Shown here: positions 44,273-52,838 of the stretch, in pieces
Numbering within the stretch: position 1 is the first letter of the stretch
Layout of the letters: every line of letters begins with the position of its first letter
Source of the DNA: Shimia sp047124445
Lineage (GTDB): Bacteria > Pseudomonadota > Alphaproteobacteria > Rhodobacterales > Rhodobacteraceae
Direction of reading: 5' to 3'
Assembly (NCBI RefSeq): GCF_047124445.1
Contig: NZ_CP138921.1
Coordinates: forward strand, 4,154,001-4,218,000
DNA: 64,000 nt
The notes under the pieces: model-generated
The model's input: only the letters and a program-made list of their open reading frames with translations
Databases searched by the model: none
Told to the model about the DNA's origin: nothing
Translations under genes and position numbers: made by a program

Positions 44273-45162
44273 CCCGTTTGAACCGCCGCCGCTTTCTGAC
44301 CATCGCCGCCGCCAGCGCCGCTGTGCCTGCCGGTATGGCCATGGCCGCAACCGAAACTGCCACCTGGTCCGGCATCGCGCTGGGCGCACCGGCGCAGATG
44401 AAGATTGCTGGCATGAGCGCCTCTGAGGCGGCGCCGATCTTCGCGGCAGTCGAAGCTGAGCTGTCCCGTCTGGAAGGCATCTTCTCTCTGTACCGCGATA
44501 GCGCGCTGACCACGCTGAACCGTGACGGTGTTCTGAGCGCACCAGCGCCGGAGCTGCTGGAAGTGCTGAGCCTGAGCGACAGCATCCACAAAGCCAGCGG
44601 TGGCGCGTTTGACCCATCCGTGCAGCCCCTGTGGCTGGCCAAAGGTGGCAAAGGTGATGTTTCCAACGCGCAGGGCCTCGTGGGTTGGCAGAACGTGCAG
44701 TTCGACACCGCAGCGGTGAAGTTTGACACCGACGGCATGGCTCTGACTTTGAACGGCATCGCGCAGGGCTACGTGACCGACCGCGTTGTGGCGCTGATGA
44801 AAGACGCAGGCCTGACCAACGTGCTGATGGATATGGGCGAAGTTGCCGCGCTGGGCACCAAAGCAGATGGCGCTGGCTGGAAAGCTGGTGTGGCCACACC
44901 GGAAGGCGACATTGTTGCGCGCGTAACCCTGACCGACCGTGCGTTGGCAACCTCCGCGCCGTCGGCCACTGTGCTGTCCGGCACCGAAGGCCACATCTTC
45001 CTGCCAAACGGCGCCGCAAGCGTTCAGGCGCTGGCCTCTGTGTCCGCACCGAAGGCCGCTGTGGCGGACGCGCTGTCCACTGCGCTCTGCCTGATGGATG
45101 AGGCCGCTGGTCGCGCGATGGTGGACCAGTTTGCCGGTGCGCACATCGAGGCGCTGGCCTAA
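44269..45162 (+). CDS. nosX: NosX, ApbE-type FMN transferase
   Basis: A 297-residue periplasmic flavin transferase. The Tat signal is NRRRFLTIAAASAAV. The ApbE pattern follows: SLYRDSALTTLNRDG, GAFDPSVQPLW, LNGIAQGYVTDRV and a C-terminal DALSTALCLM. It attaches FMN to the Thr in NosR. The ATG overlaps nosL; a longer frame back to 43585 is antisense-like low-quality sequence over nosY/nosL. It closes the operon and is followed by a strong terminator. Confidence 0.93.
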   Translation: MTRLNRRRFLTIAAASAAVPAGMAMAATETATWSGIALGAPAQMKIAGMSASEAAPIFAAVEAELSRLEGIFSLYRDSALTTLNRDGVLSAPAPELLEVLSLSDSIHKASGGAFDPSVQPLWLAKGGKGDVSNAQGLVGWQNVQFDTAAVKFDTDGMALTLNGIAQGYVTDRVVALMKDAGLTNVLMDMGEVAALGTKADGAGWKAGVATPEGDIVARVTLTDRALATSAPSATVLSGTEGHIFLPNGAASVQALASVSAPKAAVADALSTALCLMDEAAGRAMVDQFAGAHIEALA

Positions 45163-45191
45163 GATTTAAGGGCAGTTGCCCACAGAATGAG

Positions 45192-45224
45192 AGCCTCTCG
45201 CACGGATGTGCGAGGGGCTTTTTT
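45192..45224 (+). terminator. Rho-independent terminator of the nos operon
   Basis: AGCCTCTCGCAC (45192-45203) pairs with GTGCGAGGGGCT (45208-45219), with one G-T wobble, a four-base loop and a run of six T. Located 30 bp after nosX. Confidence 0.92.
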
Positions 45225-45439
45225 GTGTCTTGTTAAGCTGTGCGCGGGGTGAAGTTTTCATGCAGAGCGCGTGATTGGACTGGTTTTGAATTTTGTACCT
45301 TTTAGTTGGTATTCCGGATCCAATATGTGAAATCCGCGCCTAAGTACCTCAGGTGAACTAGTAAAATTTACCAGTTTACCAGAGCAAAGGGGATGTTCCG
45401 GGGAGCGTAAGGGATCTGTTAACGATCATTTCCCTAGAT

Positions 45440-45460
45440 TGGTATCGGAATTCTATACCA
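45440..45460. promoter_or_regulatory. Inverted repeat upstream of the globin-coupled chemoreceptor
   Basis: TGGTAT (45440-45445) and ATACCA (45455-45460) are perfect arms, flanked by TTCCC and GGGAA as an outer imperfect pair. It ends 22 bp before the start codon, so it may be an operator or a 5' UTR hairpin. The rest of the 45225-45482 spacer shows no gene. Confidence 0.45.
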
Positions 45461-45482
45461 GGGAACGAAGGTACTATTAACG

Positions 45483-46961
45483 ATGACGACTACTTTGGCT
45501 GCCACCGTGACGCAATTTGGACTGGATGGCAAAGACGGCGAGATCCTCGCTCGGGCCGGGGTCAAGGTGACCAACTGGTTGGACGAGGTTCTTGACCACT
45601 TTTACGATTATGCGACGGCGCAGGAACAGGCGGCGAGCTTCTTTACATCTGACGAGATGTTGGCGCATGCACGCAGCCAACAGAAGAAACACTGGACAAA
45701 GCTGCTCAATGGTGAATTCGATGAGGATTTTGCTGCGGCAGCCAAGACAATCGGCGAAGTGCATTTCCGGATTGAACTGCCGTTTGAGCTCTATCTGGCA
45801 GGATATGCGCGGGCGACGTCCTTTATCCAAGGGTTGTTGGTGGAACGGGCTGGCAAAGTGATTGGCCCGGTGGGCAAGTCACAACTGTCCAAACAGCTTT
45901 CTGCGCTGGATCGGGCCTTCACCTTGGATATGAACCTGGTGATTGATGCCTATTTTCACGCGCAACAGGCGGAGCAGGCGCGGGCGTTCAAGTATCTGCA
46001 AGATGGTATGCAGCGGATGGCGCAGAAGGATCTGTCCCAGGAAATTCCTGGCCCGGACAGCAGCGATTTTCCAGCACGTTATGATGACATGCGCAAAGGG
46101 TTCAACCAGTTGCAAAGCGACATGGGCGAAGTGATGTTGTCCATACGGAACGCCACAGAGGACCTCGATCTGACCGCAGCTGAAGTGAACTCCGGGGCGG
46201 ATGATCTTGCGCGGCGCACGGAGACGCAGGCAGCCACGTTGGAGCAGACCACGCAATCGGTGGAAGAGATCACCAAAAGCGTGCAGTCGTCGTCCAGTGC
46301 GACCCAGGAAACCGATGCAATGATGACCCAGACGCATCAGAAGGCGCAGACCGGCCAGGAGGTGATGCGGGATACGGTGGCCAAGATGCAGGAGATCGCG
46401 GAGTCGTCTGCGCAAATTTCCCAGATTACCGATGTGATTGACGAGATTGCCTTCCAGACCAACCTCCTGGCGTTGAATGCTGGAGTGGAAGCCGCACGGG
46501 CAGGGGACGCAGGGCGTGGTTTTGCGGTTGTGGCCTCGGAAGTGCGCAGTCTGGCGCAGCGGGCCGCAGATTCAGCGGCCGAGATCAGCGAGTTGATCAA
46601 AGCCTCGTCCGATCTGGTGGAAAACGGCGTGGAGATGGTGGATCAGGCCGGGCGCGTGTTGGGCGATATTGTCCAGAAGGTGGAGGCCGTGGCCGGGTTG
46701 ACCTCACAAGTGGCCAACTCTTCAAAAGAACAGTCTGACGGTTTGAGCCAAATTTCCAGCAGCCTGTCGCAGTTGGATAACGTGACCCAACAGAACGCCG
46801 CCATGGTCGAGCAAACCGCCGCGGCGGTGGGCTCGATGCAGCGCGACACCACCTCTATGGCGCATCTGGTGAGTGAGTTTGAACTGGCAGAGTCCAGTGC
46901 CCTGGCCGACGCGGACGTCGATTTGGACGAGGACGCGTCGGAGGATCAGGTCGCGGCGTGA
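45483..46961 (+). CDS. Globin-coupled methyl-accepting chemotaxis protein (HemAT-like)
   Basis: A 492-residue soluble chemoreceptor with no membrane helix. Residues about 1-165 match the protoglobin sensor fold; His94 in GEVHFRIELPFELYLAGY is the expected proximal heme ligand. A linker with a HAMP-like stretch (about 165-225) leads to the signalling coiled coil, whose CheA/CheW-contacting tip is intact (IDEIAFQTNLLALNAGVEAA, then RGFAVVASEVR). Such proteins sense O2 and possibly NO or CO. Its place between the nos operon and nnrS suggests steering cells in relation to oxygen or nitrogen oxides. An acidic tail ends the protein. No pentapeptide tether for methylation enzymes is obvious. Confidence 0.9.
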   Translation: MTTTLAATVTQFGLDGKDGEILARAGVKVTNWLDEVLDHFYDYATAQEQAASFFTSDEMLAHARSQQKKHWTKLLNGEFDEDFAAAAKTIGEVHFRIELPFELYLAGYARATSFIQGLLVERAGKVIGPVGKSQLSKQLSALDRAFTLDMNLVIDAYFHAQQAEQARAFKYLQDGMQRMAQKDLSQEIPGPDSSDFPARYDDMRKGFNQLQSDMGEVMLSIRNATEDLDLTAAEVNSGADDLARRTETQAATLEQTTQSVEEITKSVQSSSSATQETDAMMTQTHQKAQTGQEVMRDTVAKMQEIAESSAQISQITDVIDEIAFQTNLLALNAGVEAARAGDAGRGFAVVASEVRSLAQRAADSAAEISELIKASSDLVENGVEMVDQAGRVLGDIVQKVEAVAGLTSQVANSSKEQSDGLSQISSSLSQLDNVTQQNAAMVEQTAAAVGSMQRDTTSMAHLVSEFELAESSALADADVDLDEDASEDQVAA

Positions 46962-47057
46962 CTCCAGTTTCTTGAGACTGAAAAGAAAGCCGGTGCGCGG
47001 AGGCGTTTCGGCTTTTGTTTTTTGTGCTGCGACTTTTTCCCGCTTTGTTGAGATGGC

Positions 47058-47071
47058 TTGGGTTTGGTCAA
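47058..47071. promoter_or_regulatory. Imperfect FNR/Nnr box upstream of nnrS
   Basis: TTGGG and GTCAA half sites with a four-base spacer; the right half is perfect, the left matches three of five. It lies 59 bp before nnrS. Weak alone, but nnrS genes are commonly under Nnr/Fnr control. Confidence 0.4.
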
Positions 47072-47130
47072 GTGGCATCGGTTTGCTGCGGCCTAGGGTG
47101 GCGGTGAACAGGTTGTGCAATAGGTGACTC

Positions 47131-48315
47131 ATGGCTGCGATTCTGCGTGTGTTTTCAGAAGGTTTTCGCATTTTTTTCCTGGCGGCAGGCGTGTTTGGCG
47201 CTGGTGCGGGGATTCTCTGGACCTTGTCTCTGGCAGCCGGCGGGGCAGGCATGGATGCGCTGCCCATGGCGCCAAGCCAATGGCACGCTCACGAGATGAT
47301 TTTTGGCTATGGCGCGGCGGCGATTGGTGGGTTTTTCTTGACCGCTGTGCCAAACTGGACCGGCACCAAAGGCGCGCGCGTGGGCTATATTGCGGGCGTA
47401 TTTGCGCTTTGGTTGATTGGTCGGATTGCGCTGTGGCCCTTGGGCATGGTGCCCCCGATGACGGCCATGGTGGCGGATTTGTTGTTCATTCCGGTTCTGG
47501 CGTGGAAAATCCTCAGCCAGCTGCTGAAGCGGCCCAAGCCACAGAACATGGTGCTGCTCTCGATGTTGGTGGCGCTGTGGGTGAGCAACCTGTTGATGCA
47601 TCTGGAGTGGACCGGCCTGACCGACGACACCGCACGCCAAGGCATGTTGGGTGGTTTGATGACGCTTGTTGGCCTGATCGGCGTGCTGGGCGGGCGGGTC
47701 ACGCCGGCGTTCACCCGCAACGCCATGAAACGTGTGGACATGGCGGAAGCGGACTGGCCAAACACACCGGATGCGCTCAACAAAGCCTCGATGGTGACCT
47801 CGCTGGCGCTGCCCTGGGCGGCGATGAGTGGCGTGGATGTGCTTTTGGCGGCTGTCGCTTTGATTGCGGGCGCGGTGCAACTGGCGCGGCTTGCCGGGTG
47901 GAAGAGCTTCTGGACCGCGGGCCAACCCATCCTGTGGTCGCTGCACATTGGCATGGCGTTTCTGGCGCTGGGGCTGATCCTGTGGGGGCTGGCCGGATTT
48001 GGCATCGGGCAGGAATTGGCCGCGATCCATATCCTAGGCATCGGTTGTGTGGGCGGCATGACACTGGCGGTGATGAGCCGCGCGGCTTTGGGCCATACCG
48101 GACGGGCGTTGATTGCGCCGGGACCGGTGGCTTGGGCCTATGGCGTCATGGCCTGTGCCGCGTTGATGCGCTGGGTAGGGCAGAGCGTCCTGATGGCGGT
48201 CTATGACTTTACGTTGATGTTGTCCGGGGGGCTGTGGGTGGCGGCGATGGTGCTGTTCCTGATCGCGATTTACCCGATGGTGATTGCCCCCCGCGTCGAC
48301 GGGAAAAGCGCCTAA
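47131..48315 (+). CDS. nnrS: NnrS family membrane protein
   Basis: A 394-residue protein with about 12 membrane helices. Conserved NnrS features include WHAHEMIFGYGAAAIGGFFLTAVPNW with histidines and the later HILGIGCVGGMTLAVMSRA. NnrS is a heme- and copper-containing membrane protein that relieves nitric oxide stress and is regulated by NO-responsive Crp/Fnr proteins. It lies after the nos operon and chemoreceptor; its end overlaps the convergent SDR gene by four bases. Confidence 0.9.
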   Translation: MAAILRVFSEGFRIFFLAAGVFGAGAGILWTLSLAAGGAGMDALPMAPSQWHAHEMIFGYGAAAIGGFFLTAVPNWTGTKGARVGYIAGVFALWLIGRIALWPLGMVPPMTAMVADLLFIPVLAWKILSQLLKRPKPQNMVLLSMLVALWVSNLLMHLEWTGLTDDTARQGMLGGLMTLVGLIGVLGGRVTPAFTRNAMKRVDMAEADWPNTPDALNKASMVTSLALPWAAMSGVDVLLAAVALIAGAVQLARLAGWKSFWTAGQPILWSLHIGMAFLALGLILWGLAGFGIGQELAAIHILGIGCVGGMTLAVMSRAALGHTGRALIAPGPVAWAYGVMACAALMRWVGQSVLMAVYDFTLMLSGGLWVAAMVLFLIAIYPMVIAPRVDGKSA

Positions 48316-49148
48316 GCCTTCTTGCTGTCATCCACGATGGTCATTTTTGCCAAACCACTCTCGCCCAGTGGAATGGTGGCAAACGGCCCGCCAATCGTCA
48401 TCTGTGCCAGATCGGTGGGATCGGCTGGCGGCGCATCGGCAAGGATGGCCTCGGCAAACTGCTCCGCGTTGTCTTGGGGTTTGTAGCCGATGTGGCCTGC
48501 GCCAGTGTTGTGTACCGGGGCACGGTCGTTGTTGGAAATGCCGTAGACAATTGAAAAGCCGACGGTTTGCGCGGTGATCGCGGCGGTGACCATGCGGATC
48601 AGATCATCATAGCTGAGCCATGTGGAGAGCGAGCGCGGGGCCACAACCTGTGCGCAGGAAAAGATGCGCATGTGCACGCTTTCCACGCCGCGTTTGTCCC
48701 AATACATGCGGCCCAGATCTTCTGCGAAACATTTGGCGAGGCCGTAGAACGTGTCCGGGCGGTGCGGCGCGTCGATGCCGATGTTATCGGAGATCTTGTG
48801 CATGCCGACGGCGTGAACGGAGCTGGCATAAACCACCCGTTTCACGCCATTGCGGTGGGCGGCTTCCCAGACGTTGTGCGCGCCGATGATGTTGGGGCCG
48901 AGGATCTCCTCAAACGGGGCCTCATCGCCAATGGCGCCAAAATGCACCACCATGTCGGCGTCTTTCAGAACCTCGATCATGGCATCCAGATCGGCCAGAT
49001 CGGCCTGCACATAGCGTTCGCCCGCATAAAGCGTGCCAATGTCCTCAGCGATGTCGGTGGAGACCAATTCATCTGCCAGTTTGGTCAATGGCTCGCGCAG
49101 GTAAGAGCCAAGGCGGCCAGCGGCGCCGGTGAGGACAAGTTTCTTCAT
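48312..49148 (-). CDS. NAD-dependent epimerase/dehydratase family protein, uronate dehydrogenase-like
   Basis: A 278-residue extended SDR. The nucleotide-binding GAAGRLGSYL and the catalytic YGLAK (Tyr-xxx-Lys) are present. The layout (NIIGAHNVWEAAHRNGVKRVVYASS, STWLSYDDLIRM, GYKPQDNAE) closely follows bacterial uronate dehydrogenases that oxidise galacturonate or glucuronate to lactones. It is the last gene of a five-gene operon with an aldolase of the sugar-acid type, so a sugar-acid role is plausible. It begins two bases after the aldolase stop. Confidence 0.83.
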   Translation of the reverse strand: MKKLVLTGAAGRLGSYLREPLTKLADELVSTDIAEDIGTLYAGERYVQADLADLDAMIEVLKDADMVVHFGAIGDEAPFEEILGPNIIGAHNVWEAAHRNGVKRVVYASSVHAVGMHKISDNIGIDAPHRPDTFYGLAKCFAEDLGRMYWDKRGVESVHMRIFSCAQVVAPRSLSTWLSYDDLIRMVTAAITAQTVGFSIVYGISNNDRAPVHNTGAGHIGYKPQDNAEQFAEAILADAPPADPTDLAQMTIGGPFATIPLGESGLAKMTIVDDSKKA

Positions 49149-49150
49149 GG

Positions 49151-49915
49151 TCAGGGAGCTTTCACGTCTTCTAGTAAGGTGTCTGCGGCGCGGGCCAGAA
49201 GACCGGCGTCCGAGCCGCAGGCGACAAAGGTGAACCCCGCGCCCAACAGGCGGCGGGCAAAGGCCACGTCACGCACCAGGGTGCCAACGGGAATTTTCTT
49301 GGAAATCAGTCGCATGGCGGCGGGCAGGATTTTGGCCCAGACGTCGTCATGCATAGCCTGGCCGAGGTAGCCCATGTCTGCGGCGATGTCGGCGGGGCCA
49401 AAGAACACACCATCCACGCCCTCAGTTGTGGCAATGGCGTCGACATTCTCCAGCGCTTGCATGGATTCGACCTGCACCAGAACGGCGGTCTCATCGTCCA
49501 CAGTAGATGTATAGTCCTTGTCGCGGCCAAAGCCTGTCGCGCGCGTGGTGCCGCCATAACCGCGGATGCCTTTCGGCGGATAGCGCGTGGCGGCGACAGC
49601 GGCGGCGGCTTCTTCGGCGTTCTGCACCATCGGGAACAGCAGCCCGGGCGCCCCAAGGTCCATCAGACGTTTAACTTTCAACGGGTCGTTCCAGTCCGGG
49701 CGCACAATGGCGGTACTGTCATAGCCTTTGATGACCTGCATCTGCGCCTGCACATCGGCGAGCTCGCCCGCGCCGTGCTCCATATCCAGCAGCAGCCAGT
49801 CATAGCCCGCACCCGCCACAACCTCGGTGGTCAGGGGATCACCCAGCGAGACCCAGAGGCCAATTTGCGGTTTGCCTTCGCGGATTGCGGTCAGGAACGG
49901 GTTGGATTGCACCAT
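49151..49915 (-). CDS. HpcH/HpaI-family aldolase
   Basis: A 254-residue metal-dependent class II aldolase. Seen: GYDWLLLDMEHG with catalytic His, GAPGLLFPMVQNAEEA, the metal Glu in VQVES and a metal Asp in GPADIAADMGY. Relatives cleave 2-keto-3-deoxyglucarate or 4-hydroxy-2-oxo acids to pyruvate and an aldehyde. Start overlaps the oxidoreductase stop (TGATG). Substrate cannot be read from the sequence. Confidence 0.88.
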   Translation of the reverse strand: MVQSNPFLTAIREGKPQIGLWVSLGDPLTTEVVAGAGYDWLLLDMEHGAGELADVQAQMQVIKGYDSTAIVRPDWNDPLKVKRLMDLGAPGLLFPMVQNAEEAAAAVAATRYPPKGIRGYGGTTRATGFGRDKDYTSTVDDETAVLVQVESMQALENVDAIATTEGVDGVFFGPADIAADMGYLGQAMHDDVWAKILPAAMRLISKKIPVGTLVRDVAFARRLLGAGFTFVACGSDAGLLARAADTLLEDVKAP

Positions 49916-51132
49916 CAGATCACGGCCTTCTCAACTATAGGGTCATTGTTGAGGACACGTTCAAACGTAAAGGGCGCCATGTCTAGGGTGCGGAATTCCC
50001 CGTAGGTCAGTAATTCTGCCACGGCACGGCCCATGGCGGGGCTTTGTTGCAGCCCGTGGCCGGAGAAACCGTTCTGGAAGATGAAGTTGGTGATTTCGGG
50101 GTGGGCACCCAAAATCGCGTTTTGGTCCAAAGTGTTATAGGCGTAGTGGCCGGCCCACTCGGTGACCACTTTGATGGCTTCAAACTGTGGAATACGCGTG
50201 GCGATGATTGGCCAGACGTGATCTTGCCAGCGGTTGTGATCCATGTGGAAATCGTCAAAAGTCACGGCCGGGTCCGGATCCGGCGCGGCGCCCGCGAGGT
50301 AGGTGGTGGGGCCGTCTTGGCGGACGTGTACGCCGGACGGGTCAATGGTCAGCGGCAAGTCCATTGGCAGAGGCTGCTCAGCGGAGAAAATCCAGGTGAA
50401 GCGCTTGCGCGGTTCCACCGGCATGTGGATGCCCGCCATTTCCGAAGTGCGCGCGGCGCGCGGACCAGAGGCGTTCACCACCTGACCGCAATGCACAACG
50501 TCGCCAGAAGCCAAAGTGACCGAGGTGACCTTGCCGCCGTCGCGGGCCATGGCGACCACTTCGCCTTGCACATATTCGACACCACGTTCGCGGGCGGAGC
50601 GGCGGAACCAATCAAACACTACACCGCCGTCCCAGTAACCTTCGTCTTTGGTGTTGATCGAGCCCAGAAGGATGTCGTCCACATTGTAGAACGGATAGCG
50701 GGCGGCGATTTCCTCGGCGGTCAGAAGTTCGGTTTCGGCACCGGCGGCGAGCTGCACCTTTTGATTGTCGCGCAGGGTTTGGGCAAAGCCCTCGTTGTCC
50801 GCCAAATAGAGGTAGCCGTAGTTCTGTATGTCCACATTGGGCACCCGCTCGTCATCGCCCATGCGTGCGCGCAGGTTTTTTACGAAGTCTGCGGCGAACT
50901 GAGAAATCTTGACGTTCAGCGTGTGGGAAAACTGCTGGCGGATGCAGGAGTTGGTGTGCGCGGTGGAGCTGAACTCGTAGGTCGGGTCCTTCTCGACCAC
51001 CAAAACCGAGCCGCTAAAATCCGGGTTGTCGGACAAAAACCATGCGGTGGAGGATCCCATGATCGCCCCACCGATGATTACCACGTCGTAAGATGTTTTG
51101 GTTGGCTTGGTGGCCATTGCGCCTGCTGCCAT
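49915..51132 (-). CDS. FAD-dependent oxidoreductase (DAO family, sarcosine oxidase-like)
   Basis: A 405-residue flavoprotein. The N-terminal dinucleotide motif VVIIGGAIMGSSTAWFL is followed by EKDPTYEFSSTAHTNSCIRQQF, and the C terminus has the FAD-contacting FQNGFSGHGLQQSPAMGRAV. DAO-family enzymes oxidise N-methyl or amino acids. It overlaps hyuB by one base (TAATG). Lying after hydantoinase subunits, it may oxidise the N-carbamoyl/N-methyl amino acid released by ring opening; this is inference. Confidence 0.87.
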   Translation of the reverse strand: MAAGAMATKPTKTSYDVVIIGGAIMGSSTAWFLSDNPDFSGSVLVVEKDPTYEFSSTAHTNSCIRQQFSHTLNVKISQFAADFVKNLRARMGDDERVPNVDIQNYGYLYLADNEGFAQTLRDNQKVQLAAGAETELLTAEEIAARYPFYNVDDILLGSINTKDEGYWDGGVVFDWFRRSARERGVEYVQGEVVAMARDGGKVTSVTLASGDVVHCGQVVNASGPRAARTSEMAGIHMPVEPRKRFTWIFSAEQPLPMDLPLTIDPSGVHVRQDGPTTYLAGAAPDPDPAVTFDDFHMDHNRWQDHVWPIIATRIPQFEAIKVVTEWAGHYAYNTLDQNAILGAHPEITNFIFQNGFSGHGLQQSPAMGRAVAELLTYGEFRTLDMAPFTFERVLNNDPIVEKAVI

Positions 51133-52838
51133 TAGACAATCTCCCCCCGTTTGGCCCGCGCAAGGGCCTCGGCAATCTCGTCTGCCGATATGTTGTAATG
51201 CTCTGTGGCGTGCTCCGGGGTGATGTAGCCAAGCGCAAGGTCGCGTTTGACGCGTGCCGGATCACGACGGTTTGGGTTACCGTAGCCAGCGCCGCCGGGG
51301 AAGCCCATTTGCACCACAGTGCCGTGGGGAATGAATTGTTTGCCTTTGCCGCGCACCGCCGCGCCATCAGACCGTGCCAGACGGGTCGCGCCACCGGCAC
51401 CGCCCTCGCGGCGGCCTTGGGCCGGGTGATCGACGCGATCCAGCATCAGGGAAATGTCAAACTCGTGGCCCTCGCGCGCGCCGACGTCCATGTATTGACC
51501 CAGACCGCCACGGAACTCACCTGCACCGCCGCTGTCCGGGCGCAGCTCTTTGCGCCAGATCAGCACAGGGCCAACCTGCTCGGTGGCCTCCACCGGCATG
51601 GTCATCACGCCCGAGGGGAAGGCGGTGGCGTTCATGCCGTCCAATGTGGGCCGTGCACCGGAGCCACCGGAGTTGAAGGTCAGCACCTCGGCACGCACTG
51701 CATCTTCTGGCGCGTCGCCGTCCATGCGGGGGCGCAGCGAGACTTGGAAATTGCAGAGGCAGCCTGCGCCTTCGGCTGGCACGGTGTTGGGCAACAGCTT
51801 GTCGAGCGCGTTATAGACCGTGTCCGGCACCATGTGGCCAATCACATGGCGCAGCGCGACGGGGGCGGGGAACTTGGCGTTCACGATGCTGTTGTCCGGT
51901 GCGGTGATTTCAAATGGGGCCAGCGAGGCGGCGTTGTTGGGGATTTCCGGCGCGATGGCGCATTTCAGCGCGTAGCAAGCATAGGCCTTGGTGTAGACCA
52001 GCGGCACGTTGATGCCTTTTTTGTCCAAACCAGAGGTGCCAGCCCAATCGCTGAGAATGCGGTCTTTCTCGATGGTCAGCGTGACATGCAGGTCGATGGC
52101 CGCGTCGTAGCCGTCGATGCGCAAATGCCCGCTCGCGCTGCCCGGTGTGAGCGCGTTGATGCGCGCCAAAGTGGCCTCGCGGGAGTTTGTCAGGATGAAA
52201 TCTGAGATGCCAGTGAGATCGGCCAGTTCAAATTCGTCGACCATGTCGATCAGGCGGCGGTGGCCGATCTCGTTACAGTTGGCCAGCGCGTAGATGTCCC
52301 CGACCAGCTGATCGGGCTCCCGCACGTTGCCCCGGATCAGCGCCAGCAGGGTTTGATCTACCGTACCGCGATGCGCAAATTTCATGATCGGCAGATAAAG
52401 CCCTTCTTCGTGTACGTCATTGGCATCCGCGCCAAAACCGCGCCCGCCGATGTCGGTGACATGGGCCGTGCAGGCAAAGAAACCGATCAGCACACCTTTG
52501 TGGAAGGACGGTGACACCACGGTGATGTCATGCTTGTGGCCGGTGCCTTCCCACGGGTCGTTGGTCAGGTAAACGTCGCCCTCAAACATGTTCTCGCGTC
52601 CGATGCGGCGGATGAAATGGCCCACGGCGTCGGCCATGGCGTTCACATGGCCTGGCGTGCCGGTCACCGCTTGGGCCAGCATGTCTCCGGCCTCGTTGTA
52701 TACGCCTGCCGACAGGTCGCCTGCCTCGCGAACGGAGGTGGAAAAGGCCGTACGGACAAGCGCTTGCGCCTGTTCTTCCACCACGGAGATCATGCGGTTC
52801 CACATGACCTGATAGGCAACTTTGCTGTGCTCGGTCAT
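51132..52838 (-). CDS. hyuB: Hydantoinase B / N-methylhydantoinase beta subunit family
   Basis: A 568-residue HyuB/oxoprolinase-type subunit. Conserved stretches: SVREAGDLSAGVYNEAGDML, DVYLTNDPWEGTGHKHDITV, RGFGADANDVHEEG and the Gly-rich C-terminal FPGGAGYGNPNRRDP. With HyuA it forms the ATP-dependent hydantoinase or oxoprolinase. It overlaps hyuA by four bases. Confidence 0.9.
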   Translation of the reverse strand: MTEHSKVAYQVMWNRMISVVEEQAQALVRTAFSTSVREAGDLSAGVYNEAGDMLAQAVTGTPGHVNAMADAVGHFIRRIGRENMFEGDVYLTNDPWEGTGHKHDITVVSPSFHKGVLIGFFACTAHVTDIGGRGFGADANDVHEEGLYLPIMKFAHRGTVDQTLLALIRGNVREPDQLVGDIYALANCNEIGHRRLIDMVDEFELADLTGISDFILTNSREATLARINALTPGSASGHLRIDGYDAAIDLHVTLTIEKDRILSDWAGTSGLDKKGINVPLVYTKAYACYALKCAIAPEIPNNAASLAPFEITAPDNSIVNAKFPAPVALRHVIGHMVPDTVYNALDKLLPNTVPAEGAGCLCNFQVSLRPRMDGDAPEDAVRAEVLTFNSGGSGARPTLDGMNATAFPSGVMTMPVEATEQVGPVLIWRKELRPDSGGAGEFRGGLGQYMDVGAREGHEFDISLMLDRVDHPAQGRREGGAGGATRLARSDGAAVRGKGKQFIPHGTVVQMGFPGGAGYGNPNRRDPARVKRDLALGYITPEHATEHYNISADEIAEALARAKRGEIV

